From Sciurus carolinensis (Eukaryota > Chordata > Mammalia > Rodentia > Sciuridae): 64,000 nt of DNA. The notes beneath the pieces were generated by a model that was given only the letters and a program-made list of their open reading frames with translations, did no database searches and was not told the DNA's origin. The translations under genes were made by a program, and so were the position numbers. Positions 48,100 through 64,000 of this stretch are shown one piece after another. Within the stretch, counting starts at the first letter, position 1. Each line of letters starts with the position of its first letter. The stretch spans positions 60,847,998 to 60,911,997 of the forward strand of contig NC_062223.1 in NCBI RefSeq assembly GCF_902686445.1. The letters are read 5' to 3'.

Positions 48100-49180
48100 A
48101 CTTAGTAATTTATCTGAAAGAAGAGGGGAGGGTTAATTGTTTTAAAGTTTTGGTCTGTTTGGGGAAGTGAGCCTGCTTTTTCATTGCTAGGCATAAATGC
48201 CATTTCTCTTTTTTGGAGATGCGGGGGGCTGTGGAGGAGTAAAATGAAAAATTAAGACTAGGACAAGATTGGCCACTCCCAGAGGGGAGTGTGGAGCAAA
48301 AGGGGAGCTGGCACGAGATTATCCAAAACAGTTGGTGCATTCCTTAATGATCAAGTGCTTGAGAAGTCCAGTTCTTCCTGGCAGAGCATCTGTGTTGATG
48401 TTTATATCTTTGCCCTGCTGTATGGGAAAGGCATGCTTTCTCTTGCTGCTTAGCTAAAAATAGGATGGAATATAGCATTGTATGAGATATTTTAAGATAG
48501 CAAAAACATTTAAGAGGTTAAAGGTTTGGCTTTTGGATCAAAAAAGATCACTGATATAACTTGTAGTATTCTTTACAGACTGAATTTTATCTAGAGTTTG
48601 TTAGTGATTTGGATGCTTGGTTCGGGAAGTTATTCTAGGTTTATTTGGTGCAGTCTGAAAAACCCACTTTGCTGTCTTTTCTGTCAACTCCCAGCATGAA
48701 GAGCGGGCCTGAAAACAGCCTCTATTTATATCCCCTTGTTCTTATTTGGAAAATCAGTTGTTTCATTGTGGAGAGGGAGAGAGGAAGAGAGAGAGAGGGA
48801 GGGAGAGGATAGAAAAAGAGGGAAGGAGGGGTCGGGGAGAGAAAGAGAGAGAGAGGTGGGGGGAATACACAAGCAGTCGTGTCAGGGAGTGTGCTTTGTA
48901 CATTATAGTGACTTCAAAATAAAACTGGCACATTTTAGTGTCTAATTATTTTTAGTGAGCTTGAGCTTGGAGGGTTTTAATTAAAATTTAAGAGTGCTCT
49001 TCAAGCTCTCCAAGCTCCAATTTTATCCCACTGTATTGTGGAGCACTTACCACTGTGAAAAAATGTACAGTAACTGGCATGTGCATCTCTATGTTTCCTA
49101 ATGAAAAACATGGGATGGATGATCAGCGGGGATGTAAATATATACTGTTGGATTTAATTGTAAACCAAAGTCATCATACT
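48100..49180. other. Repeat-free intron stretch, possible conserved noncoding element
   Basis: Apart from the purine tract at 48769-48866 this kilobase carries no recognisable repeat and has more balanced composition than the intron around it. Examples are 48230-48450 and 48950-49140, including a repeated tctccaagctcc-like motif near 49007-49019. It is a reasonable enhancer candidate by context; conservation is not testable here. Confidence 0.3.
48769..48866 (+). repeat. Polypurine (GA-rich) tract
   Basis: About 98 nt made almost only of G and A on the + strand (gagagggagagaggaagaga and similar). Such tracts can form triplex DNA and bind GAGA-type factors; function is unknown. Confidence 0.9.
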
Positions 49181-49855
49181 TTTGATAAGTTAGCATTATT
49201 CTTGATTACATATGAAATTTGTCACTTTTGAAATTTATGATTCCTATGAAAAATAAAAGGAATTCTTTTACCCTTTTCTTTAGAGTTCATAAAGCAAAAG
49301 GAAATTTGCATATAGGGGAACCATCGTTGTTTTTCGTCACTGAAATATTTGTAAGATATTTTCTAAAGAGGTGTTCTATGGACTAAAATATAAAGATATT
49401 TTCTATGTCATGTTCCCAATATTGTAACATTTCTGAATTTGAATATCACTTTGAGGTAAAAGGAAAATAAATATTTACAGATATATTGCTTTAAAGTACA
49501 ATAAAAAGTTTTCCCATTATTCTTTCTTCCTCATCTTATTTTAATTTTAATTATGAATTATGATTTGCTTACTCTCTGCCCTATATGAAAAAGCTTTACT
49601 TTGTGCAGAATAGAGCTAATACTGCTTGAAACTTTGTTTAGAAGTAATTTGAAATTATTCCTAAAATTTCATCATGCAGATTAGGAAACGAATATCTCAC
49701 ATACTCTCACTTTGCATTTCTCTTGTACCATAAAATTAATTATTATCAGGCAAAAACATTATTAAGCAATGAAAAACATTCTTGACTTATCTAGAATAAG
49801 ATACTTAAGCACTTAAGAAGCAGAAGGCTTTCATTGGAATTCATTACGTGGAAGT
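49181..49855. other. Unique intron, nothing recognised
   Basis: No repeat or exon was seen. Confidence 0.55.
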
Positions 49856-49856
49856 T

Positions 49857-50062
49857 GTTTTTGTTTTTTGGTATTGGGAATTGAACACAGGAGCGCTTTA
49901 CCACTAAGTTACATCCTCAGTCCTTTTTATTTTTTATTTTGAGACAGGGTCTTACTAAATTGCTGAGTGTCTCATTAACATGCTGAGACTAATCTTGAAC
50001 TTGCAATCTTCCTGTTCAGCCTTTGGAGTTGCTGGGATTACATGTGTGCACAACTGCATCCT
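49857..50062 (-). mobile_element. B1-ID dimeric SINE, antisense
   Basis: On the + strand: ID part (ggtattgggaattgaacac; taccactaagttacatcctc), T-rich linker, B1 part (gagacagggtcttactaaat; gagttgctgggattacatg). Intermediate divergence. Confidence 0.88.
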
Positions 50063-54177
<4,115 letters not shown>

Positions 54178-54385
54178 TGGATTCTGGGACCTGTTTACCT
54201 GTTAACATCCTGGCCCTGTGACTTACTAAATGAGTGGTGTTGGGCAGCTCACCAGATTTTTCTACATTTCATATTCCTTATCTTTAAAGTGGAGATAAGA
54301 ATAGTATCTATTTCCCAGGTTCATCAAGAGAGGTAATACATATAATGCTCTTAGAACTTTACTACCTGGCACTTAAAGTACTCAT
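54178..54385 (+). repeat. MIR, sense
   Basis: Clear MIR order: ggattctgggacctgttta, catcctggccctgtgactta, ggtgttgggcagctcac, ttatctttaaagtggagat, agagaggtaatacatataat, gctcttagaactttactacc. The 72-residue + frame at 54118-54336 is this MIR and not a gene. Confidence 0.9.
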
Positions 54386-56079
54386 GAATCTAAGTTGTGG
54401 TGGTTGTCATTTTAATATGCCCATAGGGTCATAGATCAATTAATCTCAAACAGATTTCATAGGATTTAGCATGTCATAATCTTGAATGCAGATGAGAATG
54501 GGCATCTTTATTTTTAATATATGTGATTGATATTATTATTTTAAAACATATTAAGAAGTGGACAATCATAGTCTTTTCTAGTATTGTTACCCTGTCAGTG
54601 AAAAAGTTATACTTCTTGCCTAACCAAACACTCTCTTGTTGATTTATTTATGAAGATGAAGTACTGTATTCCTACAGTGGTGTCTCATGAAAAAAATAAC
54701 ATCATTCATTAATTCTATTGGTCTTCTCTTACACAGAGATAGTCATCACTCTGACTTGTACTAACAATTTAGGAACTTCATTACATTAATTTTCTTAATT
54801 TATCATACACCTGTAGGTGAACATTCCTGTTGGTTGTAGATAGTTTCTTCAGAAGTATTTAATGAAAATGTTCTTGTAGATTTACTATAAAAATATTGCC
54901 TAGTGTTAAGGCATGTTATATTTTACTCAAACATAAAGACAAGAAAGTTATCTTTTCCCCAATGAATAATTAATAACTCATTCCATTAACTAATAGTGTC
55001 AAAATCAAGTGGAAATTGAATATTACTTTGAATTTCACTACTTCTGTTTTGTACTTATAAAGGCCATTTGCTATTTTGGAAAAAAAAAAAACTCAACTTA
55101 TAACTGACGGGTAGAAAGAAAGTCATTAGTGACATATTCTCTATCCAGCTGCAACAACATAGTGTGTGCTACTTTGCACGTCATTCTGTGTTTTCTTCCC
55201 TTTCCAAAGCCATTGGTTTTTTATTACAGTGAGAACAGAAATGGTTTATGCAAAGGCAAGCTTTTGCCAGCAGGAATGATGGGGGTCTTGCTTTCTCTTG
55301 GCAATGTGGAAGCTAACATTTTGTTATGTTATGACTCAACACCTAGTTTTTATACTTCAGGGTATCTTCCACCCCTATATTTCATCTTTCTTTATATTTA
55401 AATCTAATTATGAATTAAATAACCAAAAACTGTACAAGTTTTAGATGCATGAAATTTATAAATCTCAGAAGTGAAACATGAAAAATTAGGCTTTTCATAC
55501 TGAGTTCTTTATGTGACATGTGAACTTTCATTTGTGTACAATTCTGAGTTTTGTGAGCATAAAAGAATGTTCTTACTGAATTTCCCATTTTGACTTATTT
55601 ACCATTTTTGCCTCTTCTTACATTTTAATATTTTGCCACCATATACATTATACATATACATTATACAGAAAATATACCAATACATTAATTTAAAAATGAA
55701 AAAAAAGAAGCAATACTCATATAGTTTAATTTAACCACTGCTAAAACCCAGCATATATTTTTATTTTAGGTAAGACCAACCTGGTTATTATTCACCTAAA
55801 ATTGTTATCATTATTCTGAAAATTTTAAGTAATCTATATGATATCATTGGGGAATACATACTACTGTGGGTTAACAGTATTTAATATAACTCAAACTATG
55901 TATTTGAATAAGTCTTATTTCCCTCAATTACTCAATTACAAAATTCATAGTATTTATTTGTAAGAAAAAGAAAAACATGCAAAAGAAAATAAAATTGTTC
56001 ATTAATTTTACATGTATTTTATAATTTGTCCTTTCAATTTTAACTTAAACACACATACACACACATATGTTAAATTTTT
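54386..56079. other. Unique intron, nothing confidently recognised
   Basis: A more complex, less AT-rich patch lies at 55100-55330 (ccattggttttttattacag; cttttgccagcaggaatga). The 90-residue + frame at 55129-55401 is not recognisable as a protein. Confidence 0.45.
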
Positions 56080-57815
56080 CCTATTAGCCATCATCCTTTT
56101 ACTATTCTTTTATAATCTGTTTTCCTCTTAATGATATATCATGAATTTCCTTGTGATTAGGTAATCTTCTAAAATATTTTTATTGGCAGAAAACATGGCA
56201 TAAAGTGAGGTTTTCATAATTTAACTGAACCTTGTATTCAACATTTACATTTTTAAAAATTATCAGTGTAAATCATGTCTTAAACACAGATAACTTTTTA
56301 TTAAGATTTTTCAGCTTACTAGTGGTCATTTCCTTAAAGCTATATTCTTAAAAGTGAAATTCTTGGACCAAAGAGTATGTTCTTTTTAAAAAGATCTTTG
56401 CCCATTATCCTATAGAAAGAATGTAGTGTTTTGTACTCTCACTGATAGTGTCTGCAAGTGCTTTTTCTTTTGCCCTTAATAGCCAAAATAAATAAATGAA
56501 TAAATAAATTCTCGTTTGATGGGGCGGGAGCACATTATTGCCAATTTAACATGAGTTTCTTTGATTGTTAGTGAGAATGAAGAGTTTTACATTAATTTGT
56601 TTGCTATTAAATATCTGTTAACTTATGAACTATCTATGTTTGTTGGTTGCCCATTTTTTCCTTCAGACGTCTTGTCTAGTTCTTATTGTAAGAACTAGAA
56701 TAAATATATATTGTAAGAATTCTTAATATATATTTAATAGTATTAAACTTCATGTTGTGTTTTACTATTTGCTTTATTTTATGGTTTTGGTGTCAGTCTT
56801 TCCATCTCTTTTAATGTACTTTTTTTCTGTTGGGAGTGTTTTTAGAAGGGTTTCTCCTGCCCTGAAATTAGTTAATATTCTGCTCTATTTTCTTTCAATT
56901 GGTTAACTCTATTTTTGAAACATTTAACCCTTTAACTCCTCTTGAATATATTTTGATGTATACTGTCAACTATAACTTAATTTTTTTCTTAAGCAGTTAA
57001 CCAGGGTTCTCTGTCCCAGTTATTAAATTCATCTCATTCACCTCTGAGTTGAAATAACATCTTTCATTGTGCTCTGATTATGTATTTGGAACATATTTTT
57101 CAGAATTTGTTTCTATTCTCTTCCATTTATCTATCTAAACTTTATTAGTACTGTTATACTAATCATTGTAACTTTATAGTATCTTTCCTAATTTTTAAGG
57201 TATTGATGCTTCTCTAAAGTTTATCTTATTTATTATTATTATTATTATTATTTATTATTATTAGTTTATCTTATTTGTTATTTTATTAACTTGTTAATTG
57301 AAATCCAAAAGTGATTTTTTAAAAAAGGTTACATTTCTATAAAATTTAAGGAGTGAATGGACCCCTTAAAATATTATTTATAATATTAACAAAATAATGT
57401 GTTAAATTCTTACATGTCCCTGAATAATGTTTTATTTTAAAAATACAGACTGTGTTCATTCTCTTTGGTTGTTTGCTCTTTAATATTTAATATTTTGCTT
57501 GCCTTTATGAATGAGATTCTTTATTTCATTATCTTTTGCTATATTTAATGATTCTACTGAAATTTGCTTATTTTACTTTTTTTATAATTTCCCTATTGAA
57601 CTTATTAGATATAATTATATGTCAACTGATATGTATATCTGTGCTCCCCTTCCCTAATTACATTGCCTAGAATCTCAAGAATAATATTAAGTAATAGCAG
57701 ACATTTTGGCATTGTTTTTAATTTATTATATTTGTTTTAATATTTCACATTAATTGACTTATTGACTATTGATTTAAGTTTTTATTTTTCATTAAAAATA
57801 TCCTGTAGTAATCTT
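56080..57815 (-). mobile_element. Old L1 (L1ME-type), antisense
   Basis: Decayed reverse-complement 3'-end and ORF2 text: aaagtgaaattcttggacca, ttgtactctcactgatagtg, then ctcttccatttatctatcta, atcattgtaactttatagta, and near the end agcagacattttggcattg. An ATT simple repeat lies at 57230-57261. Confidence 0.65.
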
Positions 57816-57824
57816 CAAAAATAC

Positions 57825-57950
57825 AAATAATAATAAGTGATGGAGGGGAAAAATGGTCCACTTATACATTGTTGGTGGGACTGCAAATTAGTACAACCAT
57901 TTTGGAAAACAGTATGGAGATTTCTCAGAAGAACAGGAATAGAACCACCA
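57825..57950 (+). mobile_element. L1 ORF2 C-terminal fragment, sense
   Basis: Text aaaaatggtccacttataca, ttgttggtgggactgcaaat, then cagtatggagatttctcaga and agaacaggaatagaaccacc corresponds to the region just before the L1 ORF2 end. Confidence 0.8.
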
Positions 57951-57959
57951 CTACCCCTT

Positions 57960-58090
57960 TTTTCCCCCTTACTTTGCTTTAGCTTCCACCTATGAGAGAA
58001 GACATTTGAACCTTTTTTTCTGAGTCTGGCCTTACTTCACTTAGCACAATATTCTTCAGTTTCATCCATTTATTAGAAAATGCCTTAATG
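57960..58090 (-). mobile_element. L1 ORF2/3'-UTR fragment, antisense
   Basis: Text ctgagtctggccttacttc, acttagcacaatattcttc, then agtttcatccatttatta is the reverse complement of the end of ORF2. It faces the sense fragment at 57825-57950. Confidence 0.75.
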
Positions 58091-58259
58091 TTCATACATA
58101 ATTAAGAAACATTAAATCAATCATTTCCTTTTTTGATTTCACTTAAAAAATGCTTTTACATAAAATTCTTATGTCTACATGATAGGAGTTGGATTACTGC
58201 TAAAATTTGAGAAACACCAAATCAGAATTTTCAATGAGTCTCTGAGCCTTTTTAATGTT

Positions 58260-58620
58260 TTTATTGTCTGTATTTGAGGTGTTCAGCAAGATCTTTTTTT
58301 TTATACACATACATAGTGAAACAATTACTAGTCAGGCAAATTAGCCTATCCATCACCTTTTTCTATGGGTGTGGTAGGAATACCTAAAACCTCTTAGCAA
58401 ATTTCCAGTATACAATTCAATATTATTAATTGTAGTCCTCATGTTGCATGTTAGACCTCTAGACTTTTTTATCCTATGTAACTGCAACTTTATACACTTT
58501 CACCTACTATTTTCCCCTTCTCTTCCCTCCCCTACTTGGCAATTACCATTCTCAATATTGTTTAAGAGAAAATTCCATTTCTATCCCCTACCATTTTTTT
58601 CCCATAGGTAACCATCTTTC
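58260..58620 (-). mobile_element. L1 3'-UTR fragment, antisense
   Basis: Reverse-complement text: agtgaaacaattactagtc, cctatccatcaccttttt, tagcaaatttccagtataca, attcaatattattaattgta, then ctactattttccccttctc. Confidence 0.7.
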
Positions 58621-58814
58621 TAGTTAGCAGCAACAGTATAGGAGAGAATGCTATAATTGGCATATATATAACAGCAGCAATCTCAAAGTGGGATTCAAGT
58701 CAGTTTAACATTGTTACAAGTATTGCAAATAGTTTTATTATTAAGAATTTAAATGAACTATAACATAAAATGTTTAGACCTTTTCTTTGGTCTGAAGCAT
58801 TATGTCCCAGTCAG

Positions 58815-58880
58815 GGCAGTGCTGGTGATCAAGCTCTCAGGGCCTCATACATGTTAAGCATGTGCTCCCCAGTCCAGGGC
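58815..58880 (-). mobile_element. Degenerate ID SINE, antisense
   Basis: The order gctggtgatcaagctctca, gggcctcatacatgttaag, catgtgctccccagtcc resembles a heavily decayed antisense ID. Confidence 0.45.
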
Positions 58881-59129
58881 CACCACATTTTAAAGGGATC
58901 TTTTGTCTCCTTAGAATTATTAAAATGACTGCAATGGAAAAGAGTCTTGAACATTTACTATGAATAGTAATTAAAAACATAGGAAGATTTGGCCTAATAC
59001 ATGTTATCTAGTTTGAAATTTTGTTGGATAAAAAACGGTATTTGTTCTATATTTTTAGGGAGTTAAGGTAACAGGGAACTTGTTCTTAATAAACAAAAGA
59101 ACTTTAGAAGAACTTATGACTACCTGACA

Positions 59130-59235
59130 TTGATAAGATCAGACTGCAATAATACAGAATATCTCAAGTATAGTAGTAGTTCATAAATATTTGGTGAATG
59201 AATGAGTGAATAACTATATGAAAGGATGAATTAAT
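59130..59235 (+). repeat. L2-like 3' end, sense
   Basis: It ends in ttcataaatatttggtgaat and gaatgagtgaataac, typical of the L2 3' terminus. Confidence 0.5.
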
Positions 59236-59499
59236 AAATAAAATCCATGGAAATTTGTCACTGGAAAATTTTAAGAGACATGTTGTAGAGAATATTCCTA
59301 TTTTAGTGGAATGTTATCTTCATGACCTTCTAAGGTTTGTTCCAAATTGATACTCAAGTTTATTATAATAATTAGAAAACTAATTTAAAAATCATCTTTT
59401 CCTGTCAACAAGTAATATAGTAATATATGTTGTAAGGTTCTTAATTGTTTATAAAGTAAATAAAGTATAAAAAAGGCTATGATTTTTTAGATTCCTACA

Positions 59500-59640
59500 G
59501 TAACCCAGTCAGGAAAATATTATTATACCAATTTAACAAATGAATAAAATAAAACTGAGAGAATTAAATAGCTTATCTGGGGTTCTCAGAAAGTTGTGGA
59601 GGTAGGGTTTGATCTTGATTTCTGAAGTCTATTTGGTAGA
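59500..59640 (-). repeat. MIR, antisense
   Basis: Order: cagtcaggaaaatattatta, taccaatttaacaaatgaat, aaactgagagaattaaatag, gtggaggtagggtttgatct. This is MIR in reverse complement. Confidence 0.65.
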
Positions 59641-62600
59641 ATACAGAATAGTTTTCAAATTCTTCAAAACCTTAGTGCTCTCAGTGTGATCAAGGGGAAG
59701 ATAGACTCTGGGCTCTTCCTTCTGCAACACACAAACTAAAACAATTCCATTTTTATCCCTTTCTATGTAAATGAGGCAGTATGGCAAAGTAGGAGTGTAT
59801 AAAGGAAACATAGTGACTTTTTGTATAGTACTTAATGTTGATCTATGCCTGAATGAGAAAGAGGGGTAGAGAAATGTGGCAGAAAAATACAAGTACCGAT
59901 GGGGTCCACAGTTAATCTGTGTTAGTTTGAGTGGTACCAAAGGAGTTAAGATGCTAGGGCAGTTATGGTTATGAGACATTCTTAAATGAAATGGTGACAT
60001 ATTAGACCATGTCTAGAGTCTGAGGATTCATCCTCTAACGCCCTGGATGGTTTTAACCTTCTGTGGTTTATCTGAGAGAATCTTAGTCAATCTGCTTGTT
60101 TTGCATACAAGCCCCTCTTGTGCTGTGACTGGCATCCCCTCCTTGGTGTGAAGGCGCCTCCCTGGGCAGTATGCCAGGGAAACAGTAATGTTGGTTGTTT
60201 GAATTAGCACAAACTGTGCTCATGTTTGTCAAACACACAGATAAAAAGAGACACAAAAAATATTATGTGATACTAACCAAAGGAAAATAGTGTTTTCTTC
60301 CCTTAGTCATTAATGATTAAATATATCAATGTATACATTTAAGGATCGAGGTAGATGTGCTTAAAGGTATATACTCCTGCAGCTTACAGAAATGACAGTC
60401 TTTTTCTGATAGGGAAAAAAGTGACTAAACAAACAGTTTTAAATGGACTGTTCTACAAATGATTCCCAGAATTTTTCAAAGCCACAACTGAAACACAGTT
60501 ATTATAGCTCAACTAATATGTCTGAGGGGTTTGGTTCTAAGGCTTAAATAATATTATCATAGTTCACTGGAAGTATTACTTTGTTACTTTGTTAGGGTTG
60601 TTACTAGAAGAAGTAAAATTAAAAACTGTATTACATCAATAGTACAAGCATATCATGATTTTGCTTGGTGCAAATACCAAATTAAGAATGTGAAATTATT
60701 ACAACATTGCTACCAAGTGCTATTGAGGGTCTGGTTTCATTTTTGGTTTTGATTACCAACATAAATCTTCAGAGGAGAGCACAAATAACACAGAAGTCAT
60801 GGTTTTTTTCAGTGCATGGTACATCTTTGAAGGTCAAATAGTATAGGTTATTCTTAAAGTAACTTAAGCCATGCTGTTATCACCATAGGATCAGAATGGA
60901 TCTAATAGCATTCCCACAGAATTAGCATTCTGCATCATGGGTTACTACCTTAGATGTCAATTCTCTTTCCTATTTTGTTTGTTTTTATACTAAGGGCCTA
61001 GACTAAGTACTCCGATCACTTATTCTATACACTGCTTTTCTACAGATTACTGTTTTTAGGAATAGTAATTCACAGTGACTGCTGCTTTCTGTTGTAAGAA
61101 TAACAGAAGGACTAGAATGGTCTTAAAAAGCTATGACTGTACCCTTAGTATAATCATTTATAAATGAGTTTTTCTTGAATTCTCACTTATAAATTTATAG
61201 TAATTTTTCATTTGGGAGATCTTACAAAAAAAAAAAAACCACTGGAAATGCTTAGAGATGAAAGGGATTCAGTAGTAGCTGATGTTTAGATTTTGTGTAT
61301 TTTAAATTTTTAAATTGTCATTTTTAAGACAAATGCTCTGTATTGTTCTGGACACCAATCATGAAAGAGACTGAGCACACAGTTGTTGTTTTCTTACTTT
61401 CCTATTTGTATTAAATAATGTAGTAGGGTGTTTACCACTATTTTCTGTACCTAAAGTAATTGTAGAACTTTAGAGTAGTATCTAGAATATAGACTTTCAA
61501 AGAATTAGAGCTAGAAGCACTTTGTATCTTATGTAATCCAACTCTTTATTTTCCATACATTAACCCCAATATCCAGAAAAGTTAGTGCTCTAAATAACAG
61601 TAAATTCCTAAGGAAGAAACTTAATATTCCTCCCAAATAAGATGTTTACCCATTTCATATAGCCTTTTGATTGTCTTGTAATCAATAGTGAGTAATAATT
61701 GTAGAATCATGGACTCCTTTTGCTAACAATAAATGCACAGAGCAGCTAGTTTTATAAATAAATATATATGCCTTATAACACAGGAACACCCATAGTTTTT
61801 TAATTATACTATTTTGCATGAATGTAGACTTTTCAGAGCTCTCCTTTGTACTCTCTGTTATAAACATCTTTTACTTCTTTTGAAGTCTGTGTGATATACA
61901 TACAAGCAATTAAAACCTCCTGCAACTTGAGGTTGGAGACACAAGGTCTTCTTAATTAAAATTCAAACAAAAGCTACCGGCAAAAATTCGTACTATATGA
62001 TTAAGGTCTAAAGTATTATGATACATTAGAATCATTGTTAACTGTTAGGATTAAAAGAAATCGATATGCTAGGGAAAAGATCAGTTGAATCTAATTAGTG
62101 AAATCAATGTTTACTTAAAAGAAAATCTGAAGTTTAATAACAGGTTCTGGTTATAAATATAACACTGGCTAAAATTATTCTTTGTTGTTATTACACTGAC
62201 CACATAATCATATTTTAAATTCATTGAATAAGAATCTGAAATTTCTTTTTGTAGTTAATTATTGTAATTAAAAACATATAACTTTAAATCATATCTGGTT
62301 TCAAAATTTTCAATTATAAAATGTTATTATATGTAAAAATATCATCAATTATAAAATATTCCTATTGATTCCTTTTCAAAAAGACTAATTTCAGTAGGAA
62401 CTACATCCTAGAGTGGGAAAAGGACAAAACTGGTTAGAGGTAAAAAGATCCAGAGCATTCTGTAACAACTATGATTGTATTAAATAAGTATTAGAGCATT
62501 TGATAATTTATCAAAATAAAAAAGAATATATTTTGGTATAATATGAAAACAAGAGATTTACATGTTTCTTCTTTGTTGCTATGAGAAAAATAAAGGTTAT

Positions 62601-63365
62601 AACCAGCATGGAGAAGAGAAACTTACTAATTGCAGCCTAGATTTTCAGTAGAATGAAGGTCATTAGCAATTTCCTGGAAGTCATTCAGATTGCTTACCAG
62701 GAAGTGGTAGCTAGTAGGACATCTGTAATCCTCCTGTGTGGAATTAGTGAAAATACTGGAACTTTAATGATGTGTGTTAGATTTAAGCCATTGGTGAATT
62801 TTCTCTATCAAAGTAAGTATATACTTTGAATACAAACTATTTTTATTTCAGTGTTAGTATATAAATCCAGAATTGAAAATAACTAATTAGAACAAATAAG
62901 AAAAATTAATAAGAAAAGGAATTTTAAGTTTAATATCACTGCTATAAATAAAAAAAATTAACTAACATTCATACTTCTACCCATACTTGCATACAGACCT
63001 ATAGATTGGAGTATGACTCATAGTGGAATGAGAGATGATGGGAAACAACAGAACAATAGGAATCTGGGAGTGAAATGTGTTTGGGCAAATTGAAGGAAAC
63101 TTCTCTTATGAATAGGAGTGATGATTTCACATTTTGGGGTGGTAAGCTTCATCTCATTTTTGGTAGCATTCTCCTATCTCCATAAAAATGAGAAAACTGA
63201 ATGTTAAGTGAAAATGCCTCACAAGACATAAACTTTAATCTTGGTATTCATTATAGTGAGAGAGATGGGGACTTAGGAATTTTTAGCCTAACGTATCTAC
63301 ATTACCTGAATGATTGATTGACTCACTGAGGATTGGAATCTCTGGAACTATCAAGAATGGCAGAA
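59641..63365. other. Unique intron, nothing confidently recognised
   Basis: About 3.7 kb without a confident repeat or exon. The most complex patch is 60000-60230 (ttctgtggtttatctgagag; gaaggcgcctccctgggca). The - strand frames at 59629-60000 and 60028-60210 have no recognisable protein content. Confidence 0.5.
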
Positions 63366-63370
63366 GAGTA

Positions 63371-63409
63371 TATGTATGTATATGTATATATATATATATA
63401 TATATACAA

Positions 63410-63450
<41 letters not shown>

Positions 63451-63460
63451 TAAATTTATG
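63371..63460. repeat. (TA)n-rich microsatellite
   Basis: TATG and TA units, then a long TA run (about 63412-63440), then a short CA run. Confidence 0.95.
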
Positions 63461-63595
63461 CAGTTGAAGTAGAAGTTGCTAGTTGTTTTCCAGTGGGAAT
63501 AAGATCAAGAGTATTTGATTATATGCCACTGCCATTTGTTATTTCTTATATCACAAATTCTTTGTAGGAAATGATTAGACATGTATAAGATTTTT

Positions 63596-63641
63596 AATAT
63601 GTTCTAATTAGTATACATGAGAGTAGAATGCATTTTAGACA
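63596..63641 (-). mobile_element. Short L1 3'-end fragment, antisense
   Basis: The string tgttctaattagtatacatg followed by agagtagaatgcattttag resembles the 3' end of a lineage-specific rodent L1, recalled from pattern only. Confidence 0.35.
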
Positions 63642-64000
63642 TGAAGAAGATTGAGAAGAAGTTCTAACTGAAAGCCCAAGTAACTGGTATTATCAAATTT
63701 ATCAACTTTATGATATAGTTCATGTTTACAATATTGACTCAACCAAAAATGGTATTCAACTTATTGATAAATAAACATTTTTCAGATAAGCAAGGCCTGG
63801 TGAATACTACCCAAGGCAGCATCATTTCCAACTTATTATAACACATAGTTTAGCTATCTAAGCCTCCAAAATCCTTTCAGTATTATTAAATTTATTTGTT
63901 TAAGTACAGGTCAAATTGTGCCCAAAACTTTTAAGATATTTTCTATATAATTTCGACTCTGGCATTTTGTTATAATAGTAGCTAAAACTTAAAAATCTTT
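63642..64000. other. Unique intron, nothing recognised
   Basis: No repeat or exon was seen up to the window end. Confidence 0.55.

Noticed and set aside
55129..55401. 90-codon + strand open frame
   Set aside because: No recognisable domain or homologue, no coding-like composition, and it lies inside a SOX6 intron. The underlying patch is kept only as unique sequence.
59629..60000. 123-codon - strand open frame
   Set aside because: No recognisable protein features, and its end overlaps a MIR remnant. Considered chance.

Overview
The window is AT-rich mammalian intronic DNA from a rodent, most likely a squirrel-family (sciurid) species. Two repeat signatures suggest this: ID-type SINEs derived from a tRNA-like/BC1-like unit, and dimeric SINEs made of a B1-like part followed by an ID part, the arrangement described from squirrels and dormice. 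Ancient mammalian repeats (MIR, L2, MaLR LTRs, L1M) supply the background. No bacterial, plasmid or viral gene set is present.

The only real host coding sequence I can support is one 90-nt internal exon at 53621-53710 on the + strand. It encodes the N-terminal segment of the SoxD transcription factor SOX6 (residues around [17 protein letters not shown]). The window is therefore the inside of the SOX6 gene: at least 53.6 kb of upstream intron, the exon, and at least 10.3 kb of downstream intron.

Layout. 1-14 kb: mostly unique AT-rich intron with single SINEs, MIR/L2 relics, an MLT1-like LTR and an AT-rich inverted repeat. 14.3-15.0 kb: a 5'-truncated rodent L1 with a target-site duplication (TSD). 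18-23 kb: nested and opposed old L1 pieces with SINEs. 23-26.5 kb: mostly unique sequence, with a possible cryptic exon whose core is duplicated exactly 1.8 kb downstream. 26.5-34.2 kb: old L1 in antisense, including one nearly complete copy holding an MST-like LTR. 34.6-41.0 kb: a full-length but dead lineage-specific L1 in antisense. It has a tandemly repeated GC-rich 5' UTR with YY1-type motifs, broken ORF1 and ORF2, an ID SINE inside ORF2 and a 13-bp TSD. 42.4-45.1 kb: an internally deleted old L1. 47-50 kb: repeat-poor sequence with simple repeats and a SINE. 50-56 kb: unique intron around the SOX6 exon, plus a MIR. 56-58.6 kb: old L1 fragments. 59-64 kb: mostly unique intron.

The points most worth checking are: the exact 55-bp duplication (25195-25249 and 26998-27052); the coincident 57-nt frame-compatible cryptic exon; the monomeric promoter-like 5' UTR of the antisense L1, whose antisense activity would point toward the SOX6 exon; and the weakly defined, frame-neutral SOX6 exon itself. 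Repeat family names come from recognition by eye, without a database search, so boundaries are approximate unless a TSD fixes them.
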